Shown here one piece after another: positions 34,606 to 42,264 of a DNA stretch of 42,264 nt. Source of the DNA: Prevotellaceae bacterium (lineage in GTDB: Bacteria > Bacteroidota > Bacteroidia > Bacteroidales > Paludibacteraceae); NCBI GenBank assembly GCA_031271005.1, contig JAISWT010000038.1, forward strand, positions 1 through 42,264, in the 5' to 3' direction. Every line of letters starts with the position of its first letter. Position 1 is the stretch's first letter. Under the pieces are notes generated by a model. It did not search any database and was not told where the DNA came from. It was given only the letters and a program-made list of their open reading frames with translations. A program made the translations under genes and the position numbers.

Positions 34606-36024
34606 ATGTTAGATTTTTTCCCTCAATATTTTACAAAACGGGCGATAATTTTGTATTTCGTTTCGATTTTTGCCTGCCTCTTGATTTTTATAGGGAAATC
34701 AATGGCGTGGTACTACTACCTTATCGGTGGCATTGCTGTACTGATGTTTTTTGTCGGCGGCTACACTCTGCCGATAAAATGGGCAAGATTTCCGCCTAAA
34801 ACGCTAATATACAATATTTTCACTGTCGGTTTGCTTATACGTGTAGTGTGGGTGGTGTTTTCCTACTACTTCTATTCGTCCATGAACGGCAATCCCTTTG
34901 AGTTTGAAACCGCTGACGCCGGCAACTACGACTGGCTGGCGCAGCAACTTTACGAACAGGGCTGGGAGGCATACGAAAAGATTATGGGCAAATGGGGCTT
35001 TTCCGACCGCGGCTACCCTACATTTCTTGGCGCAAGTTATATGATTTACGGTCATAATGTTTTGATTGCGCGTTTAATAAAAGCCGTTTTGGGCGCTTGG
35101 ACAGCCGTTTTAGTGTACAAACTCGCTTCGCGCACTTTTGGCGAGAGCGTTGGCAGGATGGCAGGAATTTTCTGCATGCTGATGCCCGAAATGATTTACT
35201 GGTGCGGCATTCATTCAAAGGAAATAGAGATGGTTTTCGTTACAACTTTGGGAGTTGAGCGTGCCGACAATGCTGTTCGCAGTCGCAAACTTACTTTCGC
35301 GAATCTCGTTATGCCTATGCTATGCGCGGCTATCCTCTTTACATTGCGCTCTCTGCTGGGCGTAGGGCTGCTTTTTGCTTTTATTACTGCGCTGTTTTTT
35401 ATGTCGGCGCGTGCAGGAACATTCGGCAATCGTGTACTTTTGGGAGTGTGGATTATTATTGCAATTGCGTTTATTGGCGGTGGAAAAATATTGACCGAAA
35501 TAGAGCAAGCCTGGAACAGCCGCCAGATGCAGCAGGAAGAGTCAATGGAATGGCGGTCAAAACGTGAAGGGGGAAACAAATTTGCCGTTTATGCAAACAA
35601 TGCGATTTTTGCCCCTGCAATTTTTATAATTCCGCTTCCCACAAAGGTTAATGTTGCTTCCCAGCGCAATCTTCAATTGGCACACGGCGGTTATTTCGTT
35701 AAAAATGTAATGGCATTTTTCGTAATGTTCGCATTGTTTTTAATCGTATATGATGCTATAAAAAAAGGTAACAAGTGGCGCGATTTCCTGCTTGTCGGGG
35801 CGTTTATGATTGGCTATCTGGGAGTTATTGCGACTATAAGCGGTTTTGCGCAGTCGGGGCGTTTCCATTTGCCCATAATGCCTTTTTTCATTATGTTTGC
35901 CGCATACGGCATCAATCAATCAACAAACAAAGTGAAAGATTATTACAATTTTTATCTGGTATTGCTCTTTGTCGCCTTTATAATATGGCAATGGTATAAA
36001 CTTGCAGGAAGAGATATGCTTTAA
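34606..36024 (+). CDS. GT-C type (GT39/ArnT-like) membrane glycosyltransferase
   Basis: The 472-residue protein has about ten membrane spans. The first periplasmic loop holds FEFETADAGNYDWLAQQLYEQG, with an acidic pair in the place of the GT-C catalytic acid, followed by RGYPTFLGASYMIYGHNVLIARLIKAVLGAWTAVLVYKLASRTFGE, the pattern of the dolichyl-phosphate-mannose transferase superfamily. Such enzymes use polyprenyl-phosphate sugars outside the membrane. An O-antigen ligase/polymerase is an alternative, but the early DxxxY loop favours GT-C. It lies between two GT4 genes. Confidence 0.78.
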   Translation: MLDFFPQYFTKRAIILYFVSIFACLLIFIGKSMAWYYYLIGGIAVLMFFVGGYTLPIKWARFPPKTLIYNIFTVGLLIRVVWVVFSYYFYSSMNGNPFEFETADAGNYDWLAQQLYEQGWEAYEKIMGKWGFSDRGYPTFLGASYMIYGHNVLIARLIKAVLGAWTAVLVYKLASRTFGESVGRMAGIFCMLMPEMIYWCGIHSKEIEMVFVTTLGVERADNAVRSRKLTFANLVMPMLCAAILFTLRSLLGVGLLFAFITALFFMSARAGTFGNRVLLGVWIIIAIAFIGGGKILTEIEQAWNSRQMQQEESMEWRSKREGGNKFAVYANNAIFAPAIFIIPLPTKVNVASQRNLQLAHGGYFVKNVMAFFVMFALFLIVYDAIKKGNKWRDFLLVGAFMIGYLGVIATISGFAQSGRFHLPIMPFFIMFAAYGINQSTNKVKDYYNFYLVLLFVAFIIWQWYKLAGRDML

Positions 36025-36114
36025 TTAATTGACAATTAATAATTTATTCTGAATGTCTGTTAGTCAATAAAATATACTGTTTGCAAAAGTTGAATAATCA
36101 AATTATTAATTTCA

Positions 36115-37038
36115 ATGAAAATTTTAATCGTTTGCAGCATAAATTCGGGCAAAATTGCGCCTTTTATTGCCGAGCAAGCCGATTTTCTGAAAAGAGCGGG
36201 TTGCCGGGTCGATTTTTTTACAGTTGAAGGGAAAGGGATTAAAGGCTATTTGCAAAACAGAAAAAAATTGGTGGGCAAAATCGCCGATTTTCAGCCTGAT
36301 ATTGTTCACGCGCATTATGGTTTGTCGGGCTTGCTGGCAAACATGCAAAGGCGCATCCCCGTGGTTACTACCTATCACGGCAGCGATATTAACAATGCTA
36401 AAATATTGCGATTTTCAAAAATTGCGATTTTTTTGTCAAATTTTAACATCTTTGTGTCCGAAAAAAATATCCTGACAGCAAAGGTGAAAAAAAATTACGC
36501 TTTGTTGCCTTGCGGGGTCGATACCGAAATTTTTTTTCCTCTAAAAAATAAAAATGAAATCAGAAGAAAATTAAATTTAGAAGCGGAAAAACAATATGTT
36601 CTGTTTTCAAGTTCATTTGATAATGCCGTTAAGAATTACGATTTGGCGCAAAAGTCGGTTGGAAAACTAAAAAATACAACGCTTTTGGAACTCAAAGGAC
36701 GCACGCGCACAGAAGTTGCGCTGTTGCTCAACGCCGTCGACTGCGCTCTGCTCACTTCATTCACCGAAGGGTCGCCACAGTTTATAAAAGAGGCGATGGC
36801 ATGCAACTGCCCCATAGTGTCGGTTGATGCGGGCGATGTGCGCAGCAACCTTGAAAGAGTTGAAAATTGCTATGTAACAGATACTTACAACTCCGAAGAA
36901 ATAACGCTTTGTTTGCAAAAGGTTTTCGCTGCAAATAAAAGAACCAACGGGCAAGAAAAAATTATTGAACTGTGTTTGGATAATAAACTGGTTGTTAATA
37001 ATTTAATAGAAATATACGAAAATATTTTGAACGAATAA
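36115..37038 (+). CDS. Family 4 glycosyltransferase (short)
   Basis: The 307-residue GT-B enzyme begins MKILIVCSINSGKIAPFIAEQADFL, has PDIVHAHYGLSGLLANMQ and PVVTTYHGSDIN in the N-terminal half, and TSFTEGSPQFIKEAMACNCPIVSVDAGDV, the donor-binding E-x7-E region. It is shorter than most GT4 enzymes (about 350-380), with little after the donor site. It is followed after only 3 bp by the FemAB-like gene, so they are co-transcribed. Sugar specificity is unknown. Confidence 0.87.
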   Translation: MKILIVCSINSGKIAPFIAEQADFLKRAGCRVDFFTVEGKGIKGYLQNRKKLVGKIADFQPDIVHAHYGLSGLLANMQRRIPVVTTYHGSDINNAKILRFSKIAIFLSNFNIFVSEKNILTAKVKKNYALLPCGVDTEIFFPLKNKNEIRRKLNLEAEKQYVLFSSSFDNAVKNYDLAQKSVGKLKNTTLLELKGRTRTEVALLLNAVDCALLTSFTEGSPQFIKEAMACNCPIVSVDAGDVRSNLERVENCYVTDTYNSEEITLCLQKVFAANKRTNGQEKIIELCLDNKLVVNNLIEIYENILNE

Positions 37039-37041
37039 AAA

Positions 37042-38046
37042 ATGAAATTTCTCAGTTCCGCCTCCGAAATAGATGCAATGCAATGGCGCTTGCTTGTGCA
37101 GGAGTCCCGCACCGCCACGTTTTTTCAGACGCGCGAATGTTACGATTTTTATGCTGCCTTGCCCTTTTTTGAGCCTTTTGCCTTTGGAATAGAGCAAAAT
37201 AATGATTTACAGGCAGTGGCAGTGGGTTATATTGAGAAAAACGGCTTCGGATTTTTCAAAAATTTTACAAAACGGGCAATTATTCAGGGCGGCATTTTAT
37301 TAAAAAATGATGCAAAAAATGACGTTATCGGTATTTTTTTAGATGAAATAATTAAAAAGATTAATAAAGAAACAATTTTTCTTGAGATTCGTAACCTTAA
37401 TGATTATTCGCAATGGAAACCGGCTTTTGAAAAAGCAAAGTTTCTGTACCAAAAGCACTATAATATTTTTATTGAAACAACTGACGTTCAAAAAGTTATG
37501 TGCAATTTAAGCCAAAGCAAACGCCGCCAGATAAAAATTGCACGCCAAAACGGTTCCGAAATCTCACAGATTACAAATATTGAGGAAATTACGGAACTGT
37601 ATTATTGCCTGAAAAAATTATATAACTCAAAAATAAAAACGCCGCTTTTTCCTGTAGAATTTTTTGTAACTTTGTCGCAAAAAGATTTCGGGGAAATTTT
37701 TGCCATAAAATGCGATGGAAAAATCATAGGCGGAATTGTTGTTGTAAATTTCATCGACAAAGCAGTTTATGAATGGTTTGTATGCGGCTGTGATCGTGAA
37801 TTTCACCGCAATTATCCATCTGTGCTGGCAACGTGGGCAGGAATTGATTTTGCACTGCAAAACGGTATCCCAAAGTTCGACTTTATGGGCGCAGGCGTGC
37901 CGGAGAAGCCCTACGGCGTCCGCGAATTCAAATCAAAATTTGGCGGAAAACAGGTAGAATATGGTCGATTTTATTATGTTTTTAACCCTTTTAAATACAA
38001 ATTAGGAAAAGTTGGCGTAAAATTTTTAAAATTATTAAGTAAATGA
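37042..38046 (+). CDS. FemAB/GNAT-fold acyltransferase-like protein
   Basis: The 334-residue protein has the double GNAT fold of FemX/FemAB: RTATFFQTRECYDFYAALPFFEPFAFGI near the N-terminus, NLSQSKRRQIKIARQNG in the middle, and FAIKCDGKIIGGIVVV, YEWFVCGCDREFHRNYPSVLATWAGIDFAL and FDFMGAGVPEKPYGVREFKSKFGG in the C-terminal GNAT. In Gram-positives FemX adds amino acids to lipid II; relatives inside exopolysaccharide clusters are thought to acylate sugars or lipid-linked intermediates. The stop overlaps the start of the Wzi gene (ATGA), so the two are translationally coupled. Confidence 0.85.
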   Translation: MKFLSSASEIDAMQWRLLVQESRTATFFQTRECYDFYAALPFFEPFAFGIEQNNDLQAVAVGYIEKNGFGFFKNFTKRAIIQGGILLKNDAKNDVIGIFLDEIIKKINKETIFLEIRNLNDYSQWKPAFEKAKFLYQKHYNIFIETTDVQKVMCNLSQSKRRQIKIARQNGSEISQITNIEEITELYYCLKKLYNSKIKTPLFPVEFFVTLSQKDFGEIFAIKCDGKIIGGIVVVNFIDKAVYEWFVCGCDREFHRNYPSVLATWAGIDFALQNGIPKFDFMGAGVPEKPYGVREFKSKFGGKQVEYGRFYYVFNPFKYKLGKVGVKFLKLLSK

Positions 38047-39791
38047 AAAAGATAATCACAGCATTTTGCATTTCGTTTTTCTGCTTGAACCTTTCGGCGC
38101 AAGAGATACCGCAAAATGTTTCATACACAAAAATTTATGACTTTTTAGACGAGTTGGCAAGCGAGCAGATTATAGACATTAATTCTGCGATAAAGCCTTA
38201 TTCGCGTATCCTTATTGCGCAAAAACTTCAGCAAGCCGACAGGCAAACCTCCAAACTGAATGCGAGGCAACGTAAAGACCTGCAATTTTACATGCAATCT
38301 TACGCGCTGGAAATGAACGAGTTACCCGAAACGCTCTACGACATCTACAACGACCAGACGGTGGAGGTCTCGCTCCTCGAACCTGCAATTTATTACAAAG
38401 ATTCGCTGTTTCACGCCACGCTTGCGCCGCTTGTGGGGATGCACATCTGGAACAACGGCAGCAAAACCATCACAAAACGCTGGATTGGCGCAGAAATTCA
38501 GGCTGCTATAGGGCAGCATTTTGCCGTTTGGGGCAGTCTGCGCGACAATTCCTTTGGCGGAGGCTCCGGTGAAATGTCATCGCTGCTTTCAAAACCGCAA
38601 TACCTTAATCTGTTTCCCGGCGCGGAATACAAGGAATCGTCCGTAGGCAATGGCGACTACAGCGAGGTTCGCGGAGGTATAAACTTTTCTACAGACTGGG
38701 GCTCGCTCGGCATAATCAAAGACAATCTGGTGTGGGGCGACAACTATCACGGGGCAAACATTCTTTCGGGACACAACCCCTCGTTTCCTGCGCTCTATCT
38801 GCGCATTAAACCTGCTAAATGGTTCGAACTCAACTATTTTCACGGCTGGCTCGTTTCTAATATGTCTGACACAACGCGAGTTTACGTTGATAATTCCGGC
38901 AAAATATGGGAACGCCCGCAAAACAAGTTTATGGCGGCTAACATGCTGACTTTCACGCCTATATCTAATCTTAACCTCTCAATTGGAAATTCCATAGTGT
39001 ATGCCGAAAACAACATAAATCCGGGATATTTTATTCCTATCGCATTTTTCAAATCAATTGACCACCTTTTTACAAAAGGTACAAAAACAGAAAATCAGAA
39101 CTCGCAGGTTTATATCAATTTCAGTTCGCGGAATATCAAGCATTTACACCTTTTTGCGTCAATTTTTGCAGACGAAATCAGTTTTGACCGTTTCAAAAGC
39201 AGCAACCCTGAAACCAACCCAATATCGTACAAATTTGGCGCTAATTTATCAAACTTTCCGCTTGATAATCTGATACTTACGGCAGAATATACGCGCAATA
39301 ACATCGGGATGTACAAACACAAAATCCCCGAAATAGCCTACACTTCAAACAGTTACAATCTTGGGCATTATCTTTGGGACAATTCTCAGGAAATTTACCT
39401 CGCGGCAACATACAAGCCCATTCGCGGGCTGGACATAACTGCCTCATTTACAGACGCACGCAAGGGAAATGAGTTTGAGTATCTAACAGGCGGCGAGTTG
39501 TCTAATCAACTCAAGACGCCCTTTCTCAAAGACGTGATTTGGAAAAGTGATATTGTTGGTTTAAAGGCAAATTACGAGGTTTTTACCAATGCTTACGCAA
39601 CAGTAGAACTGCGTTACAGCAGCGCCAAAGCCACATTGCCCGAAGACGCACCGATTGCCGGCGAAGTGCGCCCCGAAACTGTTGAAAACAACACGGACAT
39701 AAGCTCGCAATTCTATTTGGACAGATTCTCGCCAAAATTTTTGCAAGGTAACAAATTCGCGTTTATGCTCGGATTTGGATTTGGATTTTAA
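38043..39791 (+). CDS. Wzi-family capsule assembly outer-membrane protein
   Basis: The 582-residue protein has a signal peptide (about 1-19, LNLSAQ), a helical N-terminal part (YTKIYDFLDELASEQIIDINSAIKPYSR) and a long series of amphipathic strands ending in FGFGF, as expected of an 18-strand Wzi barrel. Wzi in E. coli binds capsule polysaccharide at the outer surface. The start overlaps the FemAB-like gene by 4 bp. Its stop shares TTAA with the convergent deacetylase gene, so no terminator separates them. With its neighbours it points to attachment of a secreted polysaccharide. Confidence 0.88.
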   Translation: MKKIITAFCISFFCLNLSAQEIPQNVSYTKIYDFLDELASEQIIDINSAIKPYSRILIAQKLQQADRQTSKLNARQRKDLQFYMQSYALEMNELPETLYDIYNDQTVEVSLLEPAIYYKDSLFHATLAPLVGMHIWNNGSKTITKRWIGAEIQAAIGQHFAVWGSLRDNSFGGGSGEMSSLLSKPQYLNLFPGAEYKESSVGNGDYSEVRGGINFSTDWGSLGIIKDNLVWGDNYHGANILSGHNPSFPALYLRIKPAKWFELNYFHGWLVSNMSDTTRVYVDNSGKIWERPQNKFMAANMLTFTPISNLNLSIGNSIVYAENNINPGYFIPIAFFKSIDHLFTKGTKTENQNSQVYINFSSRNIKHLHLFASIFADEISFDRFKSSNPETNPISYKFGANLSNFPLDNLILTAEYTRNNIGMYKHKIPEIAYTSNSYNLGHYLWDNSQEIYLAATYKPIRGLDITASFTDARKGNEFEYLTGGELSNQLKTPFLKDVIWKSDIVGLKANYEVFTNAYATVELRYSSAKATLPEDAPIAGEVRPETVENNTDISSQFYLDRFSPKFLQGNKFAFMLGFGFGF

Positions 39792-40702
39792 GAGGGAACG
39801 AACAACAAGTTTTTTTTAACAATTCCGCGCCTTTTCGCCTCCGAAGGTTTTCTCAAATTTCTGAGCAGATTCCACTTCTTGCCCAAAAGTATCTTCATTT
39901 TTATGTGGCGAATGTTTCCGTAGGTTATTCCTTTGCGCGGCAATGATAATTTGTCTGCTTTACGGTTCACAAAATTGGGGTCGGTACTGAGGGCGATTTT
40001 AATGCCCGCTTTTTGCAAAATATCCATTTCGCGCCGCCCGAAATCAAGCCCAAAAGCGCCATTGGGGTAAGCAAAATAGCGGACTGCCTGCCCAAGCAAC
40101 TTTTCCAAATCAGTTACAGAATTTACTATTTCATGCTCGCATTTTTCGGCGGTTTCGTTGGCTAAAATAGGGTGTGTAAGCGTGTGTGCGCCGATGCTTA
40201 TCAGCCCGGAACGCTGTACTTCCGCTATTTTTTCCAAGTCCATGTTCCGAAATTCCTTTGGCGGCGTGTTTGTTGCCGATTGATATTCCTTGACAAGATG
40301 ATGTATTTTTTCAATCGGGAGACTTTTCAAAACTGCGTGAATGCCCGCATCTTTTGCCACCTGGTAAGGGATTTTCGTTTCTTGCGCTACAATTTCTGCA
40401 AATTTGTCAAGGTCGTAGTCGGCAACTTCCTGAAACCAGAAATTTTCGCGCTGCGCAATACTTTGCGGCGACACAAAAATTGCCGCCGGAACATTGTGTT
40501 TTTTCAACAGCGGGAAAGCAATATCAAAGAACGTCAAATCGCCATCATCAAAGGTTATTGCGCACAAATTTTTGCTATTCCCCAAGTTTTCAAACGCACT
40601 GAGCGGCACAATTTTGTATGCCGATTTCAGGTACAAAATCACACTCTCAAACCATTGTGCATTGTTCACAACGTGTAAATTTACAATTATATTTCGTTTC
40701 AT
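39788..40702 (-). CDS. Polysaccharide deacetylase (NodB-like, CE4)
   Basis: A carbohydrate esterase family 4 enzyme that removes N- or O-acetyl groups from a glycan, in cytoplasm or periplasm. The 304-residue protein has the CE4 motif TFDDG (50-54) with the catalytic and metal-binding Asp pair, HTLTHP (173-178) with both metal-binding His, and a C-terminal YFAYPNGAFG. No signal peptide is seen, so it probably acts on an intracellular lipid-linked intermediate. It overlaps the end of convergent wzi by 4 bp. Confidence 0.87.
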   Translation of the reverse strand: MKRNIIVNLHVVNNAQWFESVILYLKSAYKIVPLSAFENLGNSKNLCAITFDDGDLTFFDIAFPLLKKHNVPAAIFVSPQSIAQRENFWFQEVADYDLDKFAEIVAQETKIPYQVAKDAGIHAVLKSLPIEKIHHLVKEYQSATNTPPKEFRNMDLEKIAEVQRSGLISIGAHTLTHPILANETAEKCEHEIVNSVTDLEKLLGQAVRYFAYPNGAFGLDFGRREMDILQKAGIKIALSTDPNFVNRKADKLSLPRKGITYGNIRHIKMKILLGKKWNLLRNLRKPSEAKRRGIVKKNLLFVPS

Positions 40703-40742
40703 TTGTTTTTATTTTATTTAGAATAAAGGGTAAAGACTTTAA

Positions 40743-40783
40743 TTTATTCTCCCGCTTCGGCTGGACAAGTCTTGTTCTTTGTT
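40743..40783. repeat. Dispersed repeat, partial copy 4
   Basis: CTCCCGCTTCGGCTGGACAA plus GTCTTGTTCTTTG resembles the reverse complement of the CCCGCCAAAGCGGGAG module at 14131 and 15771. Confidence 0.55.
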
Positions 40784-40910
40784 TACTATTTTTTATTTAT
40801 TATTCCACAGAGCAACACAGATATCTTTTTCTGAAAACTGAAAACTTTTTTAGCCTCTCCCCCCCTGCCCTTCCCCGAAGGATAGGGACAATAAGAGCGT
40901 GAAAAATATC

Positions 40911-41013
40911 TAAACTCTAAACTCTAAACTCTAATAACTACTAACTATCTTTTGTCTATGCTCTATGCTCTATGCTCTATGCTCTATGCTCTATGCTCTA
41001 TGCTCTATGCTCT
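40911..41013. repeat. AACTCTA and CTCTATG tandem repeats
   Basis: AACTCTA units (40911-40933) are followed by ten units of CTCTATG (about 40958-41013), ending near the stop of the GNAT gene. The 317-bp gap 40703-41019 also has a C-rich stretch (CCCCCCTGCCCTTCCCC) but no gene. Confidence 0.8.
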
Positions 41014-41019
41014 TTTGTC

Positions 41020-42063
41020 TCATCTAATATGTTCCATGTCGCTGTCGAGCAGTTCCAAATTGAACTCATTTTGTTCCATTTCCTTAAAACATTCTTCGTT
41101 TTTTGAAAAATAAACCAAATATGTACTTTTTATTTTTGAAAGAATATTTTTCTTTAAAAACTTAACCAATTCATTATCAGTGCTATACAAACGAATATAT
41201 GCAATTCCCCTTTTCAGTGCAAAAATTCCCAAAGTTGCAATCATTTTTTTTATTTCCCCAAAGTTACGATTATTTGAGACCCACAAAACGTCTATATATT
41301 CGCCGTGATTGTTGTTAATCAGCAAGATGGCGCCGAAATTTTTGTGCAAATATACGAAATATTTTTCGCGGTTTGGCGACTGCAAAATGCGCCAGTGAGC
41401 ATATTTTTCGTCTCGGACAGGGGTAATAACTGTTGGCGTTTCGGCATTAGATTCTTTGTAAAGGCGGTAAAATTCGGCGAAATTGCTGTCCGTCAATTTC
41501 TCAAATTTAAAGCGTTTTTTGTTATATGAATTTACCCTGTGAATAAGAAATACAAATGGAAAAGCAATGATATTAAGCGTTTTACGGATAATTTTTGGCA
41601 ATTTTCCAATCAACGCAGGGTGATTGAAAATGTGCGCAAAACAGAAAACCTGAAATGAGTGCGGGTACTGCTTCCACCCGTTTTTCAGCAGCGTTCCGAG
41701 CGATTTTTCGTTGGGTAGCCCCAAACTGCAATCGGCAACGCTCACCAAACTTTTAGACAGTGCGCTGCCTAAACCCTGCCGCTGAAATTGCGGCAAAATC
41801 TTATAGTCAATCATCCAGCAAGCCGTCTTCTGTTTGCCTGCAAGCCACAGATTAAAGCCTGTTAGACCCGTGTGCGCAATCACTTTGCCGTCTTTTTCTA
41901 TCACAAGCGGCGTTTTATTGTCATAAAAGTCGCTACGATTGAGCCACCGCCAAATATGTGGCAGATATTTCATTCTGTCCTCAAACGCCTGCGCATAGAA
42001 CTCAATCAACTCTTTTTCAGGGATTTCAAAGGCGCTTTTAATTTGTATGTTGCTTTTTTCCAT
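41020..42063 (-). CDS. GNAT-family N-acetyltransferase
   Basis: The 347-residue protein has a first GNAT domain (about 10-140) with the acetyl-CoA motif ILPQFQRQGLGSALSKSL (Q-R-Q-G-L-G) and a second, diverged GNAT-like half (about 170-330: FVYLHKNFGAILLINNNHGEYIDVLWV). Double-GNAT proteins of this kind are common in surface-glycan clusters, where they may acetylate amino sugars. Its neighbours support that reading, but the substrate is unknown. No consensus promoter is visible in the remaining sequence upstream. Confidence 0.83.
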   Translation of the reverse strand: MEKSNIQIKSAFEIPEKELIEFYAQAFEDRMKYLPHIWRWLNRSDFYDNKTPLVIEKDGKVIAHTGLTGFNLWLAGKQKTACWMIDYKILPQFQRQGLGSALSKSLVSVADCSLGLPNEKSLGTLLKNGWKQYPHSFQVFCFAHIFNHPALIGKLPKIIRKTLNIIAFPFVFLIHRVNSYNKKRFKFEKLTDSNFAEFYRLYKESNAETPTVITPVRDEKYAHWRILQSPNREKYFVYLHKNFGAILLINNNHGEYIDVLWVSNNRNFGEIKKMIATLGIFALKRGIAYIRLYSTDNELVKFLKKNILSKIKSTYLVYFSKNEECFKEMEQNEFNLELLDSDMEHIR

Positions 42064-42120
42064 ATTTTTGATGTAAATATTTGTTAATAATGCGAATCAC
42101 GGGTTAAAATAAAACATAAA

Positions 42121-42236
42121 TAGCGCCCTTCCGCTTTGGCGGGACAAACTTTGCGTTCCTTGCGTATCTTCTTTGCGCTCTTTGCGGTAAAAAATATTTA
42201 ACCGCAAAGGACGCAAAGGCTTCGCAAAGGACGCTA
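42121..42236. repeat. Palindromic dispersed repeat, copy 5
   Basis: TCCGCTTTGGCGGGA (42130-42144) is followed by CTTTGCGGT (42180-42188) pairing with ACCGCAAAG (42201-42209), and further GGACGCAAAGG units. It has the same architecture as 15694-15788, with C/G replacing T/A at a paired position. No gene is seen in 42064-42264. Confidence 0.7.
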
Positions 42237-42264
42237 TAATCTGTTTACTACTCTTTTTATTCCA

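Overview
This window looks like a chromosomal segment of an uncultured Bacteroidetes, most likely Bacteroidales. The evidence is a set of TAnnTTTG promoter -7 elements (several with a TTTG about 20 bp upstream), weak Shine-Dalgarno sequences, a GldJ-type SUMF1-fold lipoprotein, a subtilase with a probable type IX secretion C-terminal domain, a long-form NusB next to yajC and a YbbR protein, an RRM-type RNA-binding protein and Wzi-type outer-membrane proteins. Noncoding DNA is AT-rich and unusually full of short repeats. The exact genus cannot be read from the sequence.

Layout. 1-6.0 kb: carA, pheT and, convergent, gldJ. 6.0-9.9 kb: folP, then a large TPR protein and a Crp/Fnr regulator on the minus strand. 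10.1-12.9 kb: tRNA-Thr(CGT) on the minus strand, then nusB, yajC and a YbbR-domain gene. 13.2-17.3 kb: an SBF-family transporter, a candidate structured RNA, a secreted surface protein, a repeat-rich 0.6 kb and a CapA-like phosphoesterase. 18.0-25.3 kb: a class I aminotransferase, an RRM protein, an outer-membrane protein, a broken Abi_2 gene, mutS2 and ddl. 25.4-28.5 kb: a CotH-like lipoprotein and an S8 peptidase. 28.6-33.2 kb: dnaX and an AsmA-like protein, divergent. 33.3-42.1 kb: a surface-glycan cluster of two GT4 glycosyltransferases, a GT-C membrane protein, a FemAB-like acyltransferase, Wzi, a polysaccharide deacetylase and a GNAT enzyme.

Most genes are core housekeeping functions (translation, folate, replication, repair, wall precursor synthesis) mixed with envelope functions. 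The last 9 kb is a coherent module for making, modifying and anchoring an extracellular polysaccharide. GldJ and the T9SS-tagged subtilase fit an organism that secretes proteins through the type IX system.

Most interesting observations: (1) dnaX carries a run of ten A residues at codons 365-368, at the tau/gamma boundary, and both alternative frames stop within four codons, which predicts a gamma-like short product; (2) a structured locus around 14.34-14.64 kb has its own consensus promoter and two mutually exclusive long stems; (3) composite arrays of 7-bp tandem units recur in many intergenic gaps, in both orientations; (4) palindromic dispersed repeats show a compensatory base change between copies; (5) two promoter -7 elements abut as a dyad in the dnaX/AsmA divergent region. 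No CRISPR array, intact insertion sequence or prophage was seen.
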